Positions 34,070-42,389 of a stretch of 64,000 nucleotides of DNA are shown piece by piece. The stretch covers positions 62,001-126,000 of the forward strand of contig NZ_FOVH01000009.1 of NCBI RefSeq assembly GCF_900115095.1, read 5' to 3'. A program made the position numbers and the translations under genes. Origin of the DNA: Actinomadura madurae (lineage in GTDB: Bacteria; Actinomycetota; Actinomycetes; Streptosporangiales; Streptosporangiaceae). The notes beneath the pieces are model-generated. The model was not told the origin of the DNA, made no database searches, and was given only the letters and a program-made list of their open reading frames with translations. Position 1 is the stretch's first letter. Each line of letters starts with the position of its first letter.

Positions 34070-34158
34070 TCCTCGGCGGATCACCCCGATGCGGCGTGGT
34101 CAAGGAATCACCGGATACGCGGTTCCCTGACCGCGCCGCCGGCGTGCCCGCCGTCGGC

Positions 34159-35085
34159 TCAGGCGTCGGGGCCGCCGGGCTTCACAGGCGGGAGGTTCGC
34201 GGCAACGTCCGCGAGGGCGCGGATGCGGGCGTTCTCGCGGGCGGTCACCCAGATGGGGCCGATCGGAACCGCGGGCAGATCGCGGATGGGAATGAGCTTG
34301 AGGTCGTGGCGGTGGGTCAGCAGCGAGGTGAAGGCGTCGACGCTCGGGTGGACGAGGTGCCCCCGGGCGACCGCGGCCGTCATCACGCCGTAGTCGTCAT
34401 CACCGAGGTCGTAGGTGCGGTGGATCGGCTTGCCCGAGGGGGTGGCCGGCGGCACGAAATGGTCGAAGAGGACGCGGGGGAACCGGGGCGGCAGCGCGCT
34501 GGTGCGGCGGCCGGCGAGGTCTTCCACCGAGATCGAGTCCTTGGCCGCCAGCGGGTCGGCCGCCGCGGCCACCAGCACCCGGGCGGTGTGGTCGATCGCC
34601 GGGCCCGCGGTCAGGTCGGACTGCTCGTCGCGATCGAGGATGAGATACGAGATCAGGACGTCGATCTCGTTGCCGCGAAGCGGCTCGTAGAGGTCGGCGT
34701 ACGGAACGTTGCTCAGGGAGAGGCGCCTTCCGGGGTGGCGGGCCTCGTAGGCGCGGATCAGATGGCTGAGGGCCTCGCCACCGGTTGGCAGCAGGAATCC
34801 GACGCGCAGCGTTCCGCCGGCCTGGCGGGCCTCGGCGCGGGCGTCGCGGAGAGCGTCCAGCAGCAGGCGGTAGGCGGGTTCGGCCTCGGCGCGGAGGCGG
34901 CGGCCCAGCGGGGTGAGGCGGACCCGGCGGCTGGTGCGCTCGAACAGCGGGGCGCCGATGTGGCGCTCCAGTGCGGCCACGGCCCGGCTCACCTGCGGCT
35001 GGGTGAGATGCAGCCGGTCGGCGGTGTGGCCGAAGTGCAGTTCGTCGGCCAGCGTCAGGAAGACCTCCAGCTGCCGTAAATCCAT
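34159..35085 (-). CDS. LysR-family transcriptional regulator
   Basis: A 308-residue LysR protein. The N-terminal HTH is classical: MDLRQLEVFLTLADELHFGHTA, LHLTQPQVSRAVAALERHIGAPLFERTSR. The effector domain follows (TLRVGFLLPTGGEALSHLI; VLISYLILDRDEQSDL; GRRTSALPPRFPRVLFDHF). It lies between two MFS genes and is divergent from the one at 35226 across 140 bp, the usual position for a LysR activator of its neighbour. The ligand is unknown. Confidence 0.93.
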   Translation of the reverse strand: MDLRQLEVFLTLADELHFGHTADRLHLTQPQVSRAVAALERHIGAPLFERTSRRVRLTPLGRRLRAEAEPAYRLLLDALRDARAEARQAGGTLRVGFLLPTGGEALSHLIRAYEARHPGRRLSLSNVPYADLYEPLRGNEIDVLISYLILDRDEQSDLTAGPAIDHTARVLVAAAADPLAAKDSISVEDLAGRRTSALPPRFPRVLFDHFVPPATPSGKPIHRTYDLGDDDYGVMTAAVARGHLVHPSVDAFTSLLTHRHDLKLIPIRDLPAVPIGPIWVTARENARIRALADVAANLPPVKPGGPDA

Positions 35086-35225
35086 CGTCGACGTCTCCGG
35101 CCAGGTCGGTCACTATCCATGCGGCGTCCGCATCGATCGTTGCACAGATCGGTGTTGCCGGTCGATCCCGCCGATGCCCACTCTCGTAGGCAGTACGGGC
35201 TGCTCCTCCAGGTCTGAAGGTCTCC

Positions 35226-36647
35226 ATGACACATGTGCTCAAGTCTCCGGTCACCGCCGCCGGCGGGCTGCGGCTGTCGCAGCCCGCCGGCCGGTGGGTG
35301 GTCGTGGCCACCTCGCTGGGGGCGGGCCTGGTGCTGCTGGAGACCACGGTCCTGAACGTCGCGCTGCCGGAGATCGCGCGCGAGCTGGGGACGGGCATGG
35401 CGGGCATGCAGTGGACGGTGAACGCGTTCGCGCTGGCGCTGTCCGCGCTGATCCTCGTCGGCGGCGCGCTCGGGGACCGCTACGGGCGGCGGCGGATGTA
35501 CCTGGCGGGCCTCGTCCTGTTCGCGGTCGCCTCGCTGCTGGGCGGCTTCGCGCCGACCGTCGGCTGGCTGGTGGCCGCGCGGGCGCTGCAGGGCGTCGGG
35601 GCCGCGCTGCTCGTCCCGGGGTCCCTGGCGCTCATCCAGGCCTCGTTCCGGCCCGGCGACCGGGCGCGGGCGGTCGGCGCCTGGTCGGGCATGAGCGGGG
35701 TGGCCGGCGCGGCCGGGCCGCTGCTCGGCGGCGTGGTGGTCGATGTCGCGGGATGGCGCTGGGTGTTCTGGATCAACATCCCGATCGCGGCGGTGGTGGC
35801 GGGACTGGTGCTCCGCCACGTCCCCGAGACCCGCGACGAGGCGGTGCCCGGCCGTTTCGACGCGGCCGGGGCCGCGCTGGCGGCGATCGGTCTCGGCGGC
35901 CTGACCTACAGCCTCACCGACGCTTCCGGCGGCCTGCCGGTCGCCGTCGCGGCGGCCGCGGTCGGCATGCTCGCGATGGTCGCCTTCGTGCTGGTCGAAC
36001 GGCGCGCCTCGGCGCCCATGCTGCCGCTGGGACTGTTCTCCGCCCGGGAGTTCAGCGCGGCGAACCTGGCATCGTTCTGCCTCTACGGGGCCGTCGCGGG
36101 GCTGTTCTTCCTGCTGCCGATGCAGCTCCAGATCACCAGCGGCTACTCGCCGCTGGCCACCGGGACGGCGCTGCTGCCGATCACGGTCGTGGTCCTCGTC
36201 CTGTCGCCCCGCGCGGGCACGCTCGTCACCCGCGCCGGCTCCCGCGTCCTGCTCACTGCGGGGTCCGTGGTCTGCGCGATCGGGGCGCTGATGGCGGTGC
36301 GGGTCGGCCCGGACGCCTCCTATGTGCCCGACGTGCTCCCGGTCATCGTCGCCACGGGGCTGGGCATCTCGGCGATCACCGCGCCGATCAGCGTGACGGT
36401 CCTGTCCGCCGTGCCGGACGGTCGCGCCGGCATCGCCAGCGGCGTCAACAACGGCGTCGCCCGCGCGGCGGGGCTGCTGGTCGTGGCCGCGCTGCCGCTG
36501 CTCGCGAACCTGCCCGAGGACGCCACTCGCAATCCAGAGGCCTTGAGCCAGGGGTTCGGTGTGAGCATGTTCGCCTGCGCCGCGCTGTTCCTGCTCGGTG
36601 CCCTGGTGGCCTGGTGGGGGATCGGTCGCGCGCCCCGTTCGCGGTAG
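35226..36647 (+). CDS. MFS transporter, EmrB/QacA-like
   Basis: A 473-residue drug-efflux-type MFS protein with helix-1 motif LETTVLNVALPEIARELG, the loop GALGDRYGRRRMYL, and RALQGVGAALLVPGSLALIQ. About 14 hydrophobic segments are present; the C-terminus ends in a short basic tail. It is transcribed divergently from the LysR regulator, which probably controls it. It is related to, but clearly distinct from, the DHA2 pump at 32564, so these are not recent duplicates. Confidence 0.92.
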   Translation: MTHVLKSPVTAAGGLRLSQPAGRWVVVATSLGAGLVLLETTVLNVALPEIARELGTGMAGMQWTVNAFALALSALILVGGALGDRYGRRRMYLAGLVLFAVASLLGGFAPTVGWLVAARALQGVGAALLVPGSLALIQASFRPGDRARAVGAWSGMSGVAGAAGPLLGGVVVDVAGWRWVFWINIPIAAVVAGLVLRHVPETRDEAVPGRFDAAGAALAAIGLGGLTYSLTDASGGLPVAVAAAAVGMLAMVAFVLVERRASAPMLPLGLFSAREFSAANLASFCLYGAVAGLFFLLPMQLQITSGYSPLATGTALLPITVVVLVLSPRAGTLVTRAGSRVLLTAGSVVCAIGALMAVRVGPDASYVPDVLPVIVATGLGISAITAPISVTVLSAVPDGRAGIASGVNNGVARAAGLLVVAALPLLANLPEDATRNPEALSQGFGVSMFACAALFLLGALVAWWGIGRAPRSR

Positions 36648-36659
36648 CCGGAGGACGCC

Positions 36660-36785
36660 TCACTCGGGCATCTGCCGTCCATGGTGTTCGGCGACGGCGG
36701 TGAACGCCTCGGAGCCGAAGCGCGCGTTGCCGACCGCCCCCTCGTAGACGATCCCGGTTTCGTAACTGATGCCTCTGGCCCGCAT
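36660..36785 (-). CDS. Small ORF, likely truncated N-terminus of a larger gene
   Basis: A 41-residue frame with a good ribosome-binding site (GGGGAG 5 nt before the ATG). The first half, MRARGISYETGIVYEGAV, resembles the N-terminus of a larger actinomycete protein family that begins in the same way; the second half (GSEAFTAVAEHHGRQMPE) looks unrelated, as if a deletion fused it to other sequence. It ends 13 bp from the MFS stop. Expression is plausible, function doubtful. Confidence 0.4.
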   Translation of the reverse strand: MRARGISYETGIVYEGAVGNARFGSEAFTAVAEHHGRQMPE

Positions 36786-36978
36786 GTCACTCCCCATCAA
36801 TAGGTACTAGCCGTACCGCCGCTGGCCGAGCCGCGTCGTGCTCGGGATTTGCCGCTTACCGGCGGCTGACCACGACGGTGCGGCCGCCCGACACCGGCAG
36901 TCTCCGCGGCGACGCCGTGCTGCTGCTGCGCAACCAGTTCGTGGTGCGCGGGGTCCCGAACGCGCCCCGTCCGGCCCG

Positions 36979-37584
36979 TCAGCGGGCGAGAAGGCCGTCG
37001 ATCACCCGGCGGACCTTGGTCATGGCTCCGGCGTCGCCGACGCGCAGGGCGGTGTTGGCGGACATCAGCACCGCGTCGATCTGGAAGGCGGCCAGGTCGG
37101 CGTCCAGGTCCGCGATCTCGCCGGCGTCGGCGGCGTGCCGCAGCTCGCCGGCGAGGACCGACAGCCACTCGCCGTGCTGGCGGAACAGGGCGTCGCGGAC
37201 GGGCCCGGGGCGGCTGTCGAACTCGGGCAGGTTCGCCGCCCAGAAGCAGCCGCCGGTGAACAGCGGCGTCTCCGCGTAGACGATCCAGCGCTCGATCAGG
37301 GCGCGGAGCCGGGTCACGCCGGGAGACGCGGCCAGGGCGGGGCCGACGACCGCGTCGGCGAACTGCTCGCGCGCCGACTCGACGGCGGCGAGCTGCAGGT
37401 TCTCCTTCGTCCTGAACAGCGTCTGGATACCGCTCTTGGACAGCCCCAGGTCGCCGGCCAGCCGCCCGAGGCTGAGCCCGTTGAGCCCTTCGAGGGACGC
37501 GACGTCCACGGCATGGCGCGCGATGGTCCGCCGCGTCCGCGCACCGCGCACCAGGCGCCCGTCCGTCACCGCTGCTTCGTTCAT
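36979..37584 (-). CDS. TetR-family transcriptional regulator
   Basis: A TetR protein of about 201 residues. The DNA-binding part is RTRRTIARHAVDVASLEGLNG, then LSLGRLAGDLGLSKSGIQTLFRTKENLQLAAV. The ligand domain contains LIERWIVYAETPLFTGGCFWAANLPEFDSRPGPVRD, a TetR_C pattern seen in YcnC/MAB-type regulators. ATG 37584 has AGGA 8-9 nt upstream; ATG 37593 is the alternative. The divergent promoter region carries a perfect 8-bp inverted repeat (37617-37636), a clear operator candidate controlling this gene and the NTF2-like pair. Confidence 0.92.
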   Translation of the reverse strand: MNEAAVTDGRLVRGARTRRTIARHAVDVASLEGLNGLSLGRLAGDLGLSKSGIQTLFRTKENLQLAAVESAREQFADAVVGPALAASPGVTRLRALIERWIVYAETPLFTGGCFWAANLPEFDSRPGPVRDALFRQHGEWLSVLAGELRHAADAGEIADLDADLAAFQIDAVLMSANTALRVGDAGAMTKVRRVIDGLLAR

Positions 37585-37616
37585 CGGCGCCATCCTGCCA
37601 CATCCCGCCAAACTAG

Positions 37617-37636
37617 ACATACGACCGATCGTATGT
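37617..37636. promoter_or_regulatory. TetR operator: ACATACGA-CCGA-TCGTATGT
   Basis: A perfect 8-bp inverted repeat with a 4-nt spacer, in the 97-bp region between the divergent TetR and NTF2-like genes. Its geometry is standard for TetR-family dimers. Confidence 0.8.
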
Positions 37637-37681
37637 TTAACTCCGAGCCCGGGCAACGGCCGCACACCAGAGGGAGAGCCG

Positions 37682-38146
37682 ATGAACGGAGATCGGATGT
37701 TCGAGCTGGCGCAGGCGCTGGCCGTGGCGAAGAGCCGGCAGGACGTGCCCGCGGCCATGCGGCTTCTCCACCGCGACATGGTGCTGGAGACCCCCGCCTT
37801 CGGTACCAGGGCGAGGGGCACGGCCGAGAACGAGAAGGTGCTGACCCTGTTCTTCAGGGCCTTCCCGGACTACGACGTCGAGCTGGAAGGACACGCCTCC
37901 AACGCGGACTCGCTGGTCTGCTGGGGGACGGTGCGGATGACCATGACCGGTGACCGGTTCGGCGTGGTCCCGAACGGCCGCCGCGCCGAGCTGCCCGTGT
38001 TCATCCGGTTCACCTTCAAGGACGACCTGATCGCCGGTGAACGGTTCTTCTTCGACCTGGCGACGCTGTGCGCTCAGAGCGGCGTGTCGACCGACGCCGT
38101 CCGCAAGCTCCTGTTCGGGGACGCCGCGATGGGGGAGGAGCGGTGA
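37682..38146 (+). CDS. NTF2/SnoaL-like polyketide-cyclase-type protein
   Basis: A 154-residue SnoaL-fold protein: RMFELAQALAVAKSRQDVPAAMRLLHRDMVLETPAFG, NEKVLTLFFRAFPDYDVELEGH, and FIRFTFKDDLIAGERFFFDLATLCAQSGVS. GGGAG lies 8 nt before the ATG. Its stop overlaps the DUF3237 start (GTGA), making a two-gene unit under the TetR operator. The pair probably modifies or binds a small aromatic or lipid-like ligand recognised by the TetR protein; this is inference from layout. Confidence 0.85.
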   Translation: MNGDRMFELAQALAVAKSRQDVPAAMRLLHRDMVLETPAFGTRARGTAENEKVLTLFFRAFPDYDVELEGHASNADSLVCWGTVRMTMTGDRFGVVPNGRRAELPVFIRFTFKDDLIAGERFFFDLATLCAQSGVSTDAVRKLLFGDAAMGEER

Positions 38147-38634
38147 CCTCCGACACGCGCGTCAAGCCGATCGGCGGCATCGAGACGGAGCACCTGTTCG
38201 ACATCGTCGTCGACCTGGATCCTCCGCTGGTCATCGGCGGACCCTCCGGCCAGCGGGTCCTGTTCGGCAGCGCCGGGGGGACGTTCGAAGGCCCCGACCT
38301 GCGCGGGGACGTGCTGCCCGGCGGCGGCGACTGGGCGGTGTTCCGCCCGGACGGGTCCATGACGCTGGACGTCCGGCTGACCCTGCGCACCCACGACGGC
38401 GCCCTGGTGCAGATGACCTACGAAGGACGCTGGATCGTCCCGCCGGAGCTGCGAGCCGACATCGCCGACCCGGAGAAGCGGCACCGGATCGACCCGGCCC
38501 GCTACTACTTCCGCACCAGCCCGCTTTTCGAGACCGGCGCCGAGCAGTACGCATGGTTGAACGGCATCGTCTGCGCCGGCTCGGGATACCTGGTCGAAGG
38601 CGGCGTCGCCTACAAGGTCTCCCGGATCCTCTGA
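38143..38634 (+). CDS. DUF3237 family protein
   Basis: A 163-residue protein with DUF3237 features: TEHLFDIVVDLDPPLVIGG, RVLFGSAGGTFEGPDLRGDVLPGGGDW, DVRLTLRTHDGALVQMTYEGRW and RYYFRTSPLFETGAEQYAWLNGIVCAGSG. The family is a beta-barrel of unknown function often found with ring-modifying enzymes. GTG 38143 overlaps the preceding stop by 4 nt, so it is translationally coupled to the SnoaL-like protein. Confidence 0.88.
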   Translation: MTSDTRVKPIGGIETEHLFDIVVDLDPPLVIGGPSGQRVLFGSAGGTFEGPDLRGDVLPGGGDWAVFRPDGSMTLDVRLTLRTHDGALVQMTYEGRWIVPPELRADIADPEKRHRIDPARYYFRTSPLFETGAEQYAWLNGIVCAGSGYLVEGGVAYKVSRIL

Positions 38635-38641
38635 CGGCCCG

Positions 38642-39091
38642 TCAGCCGTAGCTCAGCGGCAGCGACGGCCACACGAAGGCATGCGCGTACCAGGCGCCCG
38701 CGTCGCCGCGGGCGGGCCGCCTGCCGTAGGTGACCGCGATGGCGGCGATGTGGGCACCGCGGCCGCCTTCGCCGTCCGCCGCGTCGTCGCCGGACGGCCC
38801 CGCGGTCGTCTGCTGCAGGATCTCGCCGAGCAGCAGGCGGGTCGGCGCGTGCAGCTCCAGCCGCAGGACGAGCGATCCGCGGCACCGGGCGGTCGCCCGG
38901 GCGACGAAGTCCTGCAGCAGCGGCGCGAGCCGATCGGTGAGACTCGCCGCCGCCGGACCCGGCTCCCATACATGCAGGGCGTTCTGGACGATCGAGCGGA
39001 CGTGGCCCGCCGCGGCCCGCCCGCTCGGCAGCTGCCATCGGCCCGTGTGCGGAACCGGCCGCGATGCACCAGGGCCGGGAAGGATCGTCAT
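38642..39091 (-). CDS. Conserved hypothetical protein, possibly a degenerate HATPase-type regulator
   Basis: A 149-residue protein I do not recognise with confidence. The N-terminal half (WQLPSGRAAAGHVRSIVQNALHVWEPGP, SLTDRLAPLLQDFVARAT, LVLRLELHAPTRLLLGEI) has the rhythm of the RsbW-like ATPases common in actinomycetes, in which a helix, a short loop and a long helix precede the N-box, but the Asn and Gly ATP-binding motifs are absent. The C-terminus is a short strand with GAWYAHAFVWPSLPLSYG. It converges with the DUF3237 gene 8 bp away. Confidence 0.6.
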   Translation of the reverse strand: MTILPGPGASRPVPHTGRWQLPSGRAAAGHVRSIVQNALHVWEPGPAAASLTDRLAPLLQDFVARATARCRGSLVLRLELHAPTRLLLGEILQQTTAGPSGDDAADGEGGRGAHIAAIAVTYGRRPARGDAGAWYAHAFVWPSLPLSYG

Positions 39092-39241
39092 GTGCTTTCT
39101 CCGATCACGAACATGCTCCGGGCCCGCGGACCCTCGCCCGGCGTCGCCGGGCGGCACGCAGTCGTCACCTCATCGGATTGGTGCCCCGCGTGCCCGCGCT
39201 CATGCCACCGGCACGGCGCGGATCACCCGGCGTACCGCAGG

Positions 39242-40621
39242 TCAGGTGTTCCTCGACGATACGCCCCGCCGGCGCCGTCCGCCGGAGCGGTTCCGGCGTG
39301 GCTCGCCGACCGGTGCCGGGGCGCCGGCGGCCGGGGAGCGGGCGCCGGTGATCCTGGCGAGCTCGCCGTCGCCCGGCCGCACCTCGGTCGCCCGCGGGGT
39401 GATGCCCGCCGCGGCCATCAGCGCGTCGGTCTCCCGGCGCTGGTGCGGCAGGACGAGGGTGACGACGGTGCCGGGCCGCCCGGCGCGGGCGGTGCGTCCG
39501 CCCCGGTGCAGGTAGTCCTTGTGGTCGGCGGGCGGGTCGACGTTGACGACCAGGTCGAGGTCGTCGACGTGGATGCCCCGCGCGGCGACGTTGGTCGCGA
39601 TCAGGACGGCCACGTCGCCCGTCCGGAAGCCCGCGAGGGTGCGGTTGCGCTGGGACTGGGTCTTGCCGCCGTGCAGGGCCGCGGCGCGGATGCCGCGGGA
39701 CGCCAGCTTGCGGGCGAGCCGGTCCGCGCCGTGCTTCTTGCCGACGAACATGATCACACGGCCGTCCCGGGCCGCGATGTGCGCGATCGTCTCGTGCTTG
39801 TCGGTGTCGCTGAGGTGCAGCAGGTGGTGTTCCATCGTGGTGACGGCCCCGGAGGGCGGGTCGACCGAGTGCGTCACCGGGTCGGTGAGGAACCGCCGGA
39901 CCAGCTTGTCGACGTCGCCGTCGAGCGTCGCGGAGAACAACATCCGCTGGCCGTCGGCGGGAGTCTGCTCCAGCAGGCGGGTGACCTGCGGCAGGAACCC
40001 CATGTCGGTCATCTGGTCGGCCTCGTCCAGCACGGTGATCTCCACCTGGTGGAGGCGGCAGTCGCCGCGGTCGATCAGGTCGGCGAGCCGTCCCGGGGTG
40101 GCGATCAGGACGTCCGCCCCCTGCGCCAGAGCGGCGGACTGCCGTCCGATCGACATTCCGCCGACGACGCTGAGCAGCCGCAGGCGGAGGGCGCCGGCGT
40201 ACGGGGCGAGGGCATCGGTGACCTGCTGGGCCAGCTCACGGGTGGGCACGAGGACCAGGGCCAGCGGGCGCCGGGACTCGGCCCGCCGACCGGTGAGGCG
40301 GGCGAGGAGTGCGAGACCGAAGGCGAGGGTCTTGCCGGACCCGGTCCGGCCGCGTCCGAGGACGTCCCGGCCGGCGAGCGCGTTCGGCAGCGTCGCCGCC
40401 TGGATGGGGAACGGCGCGGTCACGCCCTCGCGGGTCAGCGACGCCAGCAGCTCCGGCGGCATCCGCAGCTCGGAGAAGGACGTGACCGGGGGGAGGCCCG
40501 GAGTCGCGGGCGGCCGCCCGCCGTCACCGTCCGGGCGGGTCCCCCGGCGGTGCCGGCCGGGGCGGGACCGCGCGGTGCGGCCCCGGCCTGATGATCGATT
40601 CGATCGGTCGGGAAACGGCAA
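39242..40621 (-). CDS. DEAD-box ATP-dependent RNA helicase
   Basis: A 459-residue helicase. Motifs in order: Q-motif region FSELRMPPELL..PFPIQAATLPNALAG, motif I GRTGSGKT, Ia PTRELAQQ, II DEAD, III SAT, IV VIMFVGKK, V ATNVAARGIHV and VI HRGGRTARAG. It unwinds RNA duplexes, typically during cold adaptation or ribosome assembly. TTG 40621 is chosen as start because GAGGAAGG lies 7 nt upstream; internal starts would cut into the basic N-terminus. The cold-shock gene lies 107 bp upstream on the same strand, so the two probably share a cold-inducible transcript. A basic Arg/Gly tail ends the protein. Confidence 0.93.
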   Translation of the reverse strand: MPFPDRSNRSSGRGRTARSRPGRHRRGTRPDGDGGRPPATPGLPPVTSFSELRMPPELLASLTREGVTAPFPIQAATLPNALAGRDVLGRGRTGSGKTLAFGLALLARLTGRRAESRRPLALVLVPTRELAQQVTDALAPYAGALRLRLLSVVGGMSIGRQSAALAQGADVLIATPGRLADLIDRGDCRLHQVEITVLDEADQMTDMGFLPQVTRLLEQTPADGQRMLFSATLDGDVDKLVRRFLTDPVTHSVDPPSGAVTTMEHHLLHLSDTDKHETIAHIAARDGRVIMFVGKKHGADRLARKLASRGIRAAALHGGKTQSQRNRTLAGFRTGDVAVLIATNVAARGIHVDDLDLVVNVDPPADHKDYLHRGGRTARAGRPGTVVTLVLPHQRRETDALMAAAGITPRATEVRPGDGELARITGARSPAAGAPAPVGEPRRNRSGGRRRRGVSSRNT

Positions 40622-40728
40622 GGTGGAACCTTCCTCGCAGATAGCACGTGTCGAGGAGTGCTCCGCTGCGCGACAAGGCGACGCAACGGGGGCCCTCACG
40701 GGGCCGCCCGCTGCGCCGCCGGGGAGAT

Positions 40729-40932
40729 TCAGGCGGGGACGATGTTCTCCGCCTGCAGCCCCTTCTGGCCCTGAGTGATGTCGAACGACACCTTCTGGCC
40801 CTCCTGGAGCTCGCGGAAGCCCTGGGCCGCGATGTTGGAGTAGTGGGCGAAGACGTCGGCGCCGCCGCCGTCCTGCTCGATGAAGCCGAAGCCCTTTTCC
40901 GCGTTGAACCACTTGACGGTGCCGGTGGCCAT
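40729..40932 (-). CDS. Cold-shock protein (CspA family)
   Basis: A 67-residue single-domain cold-shock protein with both RNA-binding motifs: KGFGFIEQDGG (RNP1) and VFAHYSNI (RNP2-like). It binds single-stranded RNA and melts secondary structure. ATG 40932 is chosen over ATG 40938 because AAGGAG then stands 7 nt away. A leader of more than 100 bases lies upstream, as is common for csp genes, and the DEAD-box helicase follows. Confidence 0.95.
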   Translation of the reverse strand: MATGTVKWFNAEKGFGFIEQDGGGADVFAHYSNIAAQGFRELQEGQKVSFDITQGQKGLQAENIVPA

Positions 40933-41197
40933 GGTCATCTCCTTTTGGCTCGGTCCCGGTCCCACACCTTGTGGGTCCGAGGACGCCGCGATGACCCATC
41001 CGGAAGATCCAGAAAACAAAAAGTGCGCCTGTGGTTGATCCGCAGGCGCACGCAAATGCTTGGGAACCGCAACTGAACCGAACGTTACCACATGCCTCGG
41101 CGATGGCCAGGGCGCGGGGACGGCGCGGCGCGGGAAATTCCAGATCAAAAGCGGATCCGGTTCCCGCCACGCCCCGGAGAGGCGCATACTGGCGGTG

Positions 41198-41422
41198 ATG
41201 AAACCCCCTCGAGCCGCACGGCGGCGACACCTGCCCACCAGCCCCTTCGAGCCACCGCCGCCCGCCCCGCCCGTCAAGGTCTTCGACGTGGCGGACCGGG
41301 TCACCCACGACAAGTACGGCCTCGGCCGCGTCACCGAGGTGGAGGCGCACGCCGTCCTCGTCGACTTCGGAGCGCGCACGGTCCGGATCCTCGCCCCCTA
41401 CGCCAAGCTCTTCCCGCTCTGA
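41198..41422 (+). CDS. Small conserved protein with an SH3/Tudor-like C-terminus
   Basis: A 74-residue protein. The first 30 residues are basic and proline-rich; the rest, VFDVADRVTHDKYGLGRVTEVEAHAVLVDFG followed by VRILAPYAKLFPL, has the pattern of a small CarD/SH3-like barrel found in short actinomycete proteins. Such barrels often contact nucleic acid or RNA polymerase. GTG 41195 is an alternative start. It is divergent from the cold-shock gene; its function is unknown. Confidence 0.7.
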   Translation: MKPPRAARRRHLPTSPFEPPPPAPPVKVFDVADRVTHDKYGLGRVTEVEAHAVLVDFGARTVRILAPYAKLFPL

Positions 41423-41460
41423 CACGCGGTCGCCCGCGTCACGGTCGTCCACGGCCGCCG

Positions 41461-42105
41461 TCAGGAGGTCGCGTGCGCCCCGTCCGCCGGCGCGGGCCCG
41501 GCCGCACGCCGCTCCTCGGCCAGTTCGATCAGCCTCGCCCCGAGGTCGGCGAACAGCAGCAGGTCCCGCGCGAGCGCGGCGGTGAACGGCGGTGCCCCCG
41601 GCGAGCCGGCGACCGCGAGCACCCCGCGGATGGCCTCACCCGTTTCCAGCGGCAGCATCAGGATGGGCCCGGCCGGCAGCTCGCTGAGCCCCTGGTCCAC
41701 CGCGACACGCGATGACAGGGGCCGCCGCGAGCTGAACGCCCGGCCGATCATGGAACGGCCCCGGCGGACGGTCAGGCCGCGGATCCTGTCGGCGGCGGGT
41801 CCCACCGCCACATCGATGCGCAGCGTCCCGCCGCCCTCCTCGGGCAGCGCCACGAACGCGAGCGGCACGCGTGCCATGGCGCGGGCGTGCTCGGCGAGAA
41901 GGGCCAGGGCCTCCACCGGATCGGCGCCGGCCAGGACGGCCGCCATCAGGTCGAACGACGCGGCCAGGCGGTGCCGCCCGTCGGCCGGCCGTGGCCCTGC
42001 GGGGGGCCGCCACCTGATCGGCGGGCCCTCTTCCCCGATGATGGCACCACTGCGGGGGGCCTCCCGGGGAGCGTCTCGCTCCTGCGATGCTGCGGGATCC
42101 GCCAT
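41461..42105 (-). CDS. GAF-domain protein
   Basis: A 214-residue protein holding one GAF domain at about residues 40-190 (LMAAVLAGADPVEALALLAEHARAMARVPLAFVALP, TLRIDVAVGPAADRIRGLTVRRGRSMIGRAFSSRRPL, ILMLPLETGEAIRGVLAVAGS). This is the form found as the first GAF in actinomycete NarL-partner sensor kinases, but no kinase domain follows. It may be a stand-alone sensor or a truncated kinase. ATG 42105 is used; no ribosome-binding site is evident. Confidence 0.78.
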   Translation of the reverse strand: MADPAASQERDAPREAPRSGAIIGEEGPPIRWRPPAGPRPADGRHRLAASFDLMAAVLAGADPVEALALLAEHARAMARVPLAFVALPEEGGGTLRIDVAVGPAADRIRGLTVRRGRSMIGRAFSSRRPLSSRVAVDQGLSELPAGPILMLPLETGEAIRGVLAVAGSPGAPPFTAALARDLLLFADLGARLIELAEERRAAGPAPADGAHATS

Positions 42106-42389
42106 GTTCAGGCCGCCGCCGATCCGCCGGCGAGCCGGGCGGCCGGGGCGGGAGGGTCTTTGATGATCATGTCGGGTCTCCGATCCGAGGTCCGCGGGCG
42201 CCGCGGGCCGGTGCGGCCGGACCCGCGCCGGCACTGAGGAGCACCCGAATCCGGGTGATGTGATCGTGCGGCGTCATCGGCGCCGGGCCTGTCCGGGCCC
42301 CCGAAGGAGACCAAGTAGTGGGAACCAGGGGGACGCAGGCCTGGTCGCCGGCATCGAGAACCCCTCGCTCGCCGCCGAGTCTACGCTCT

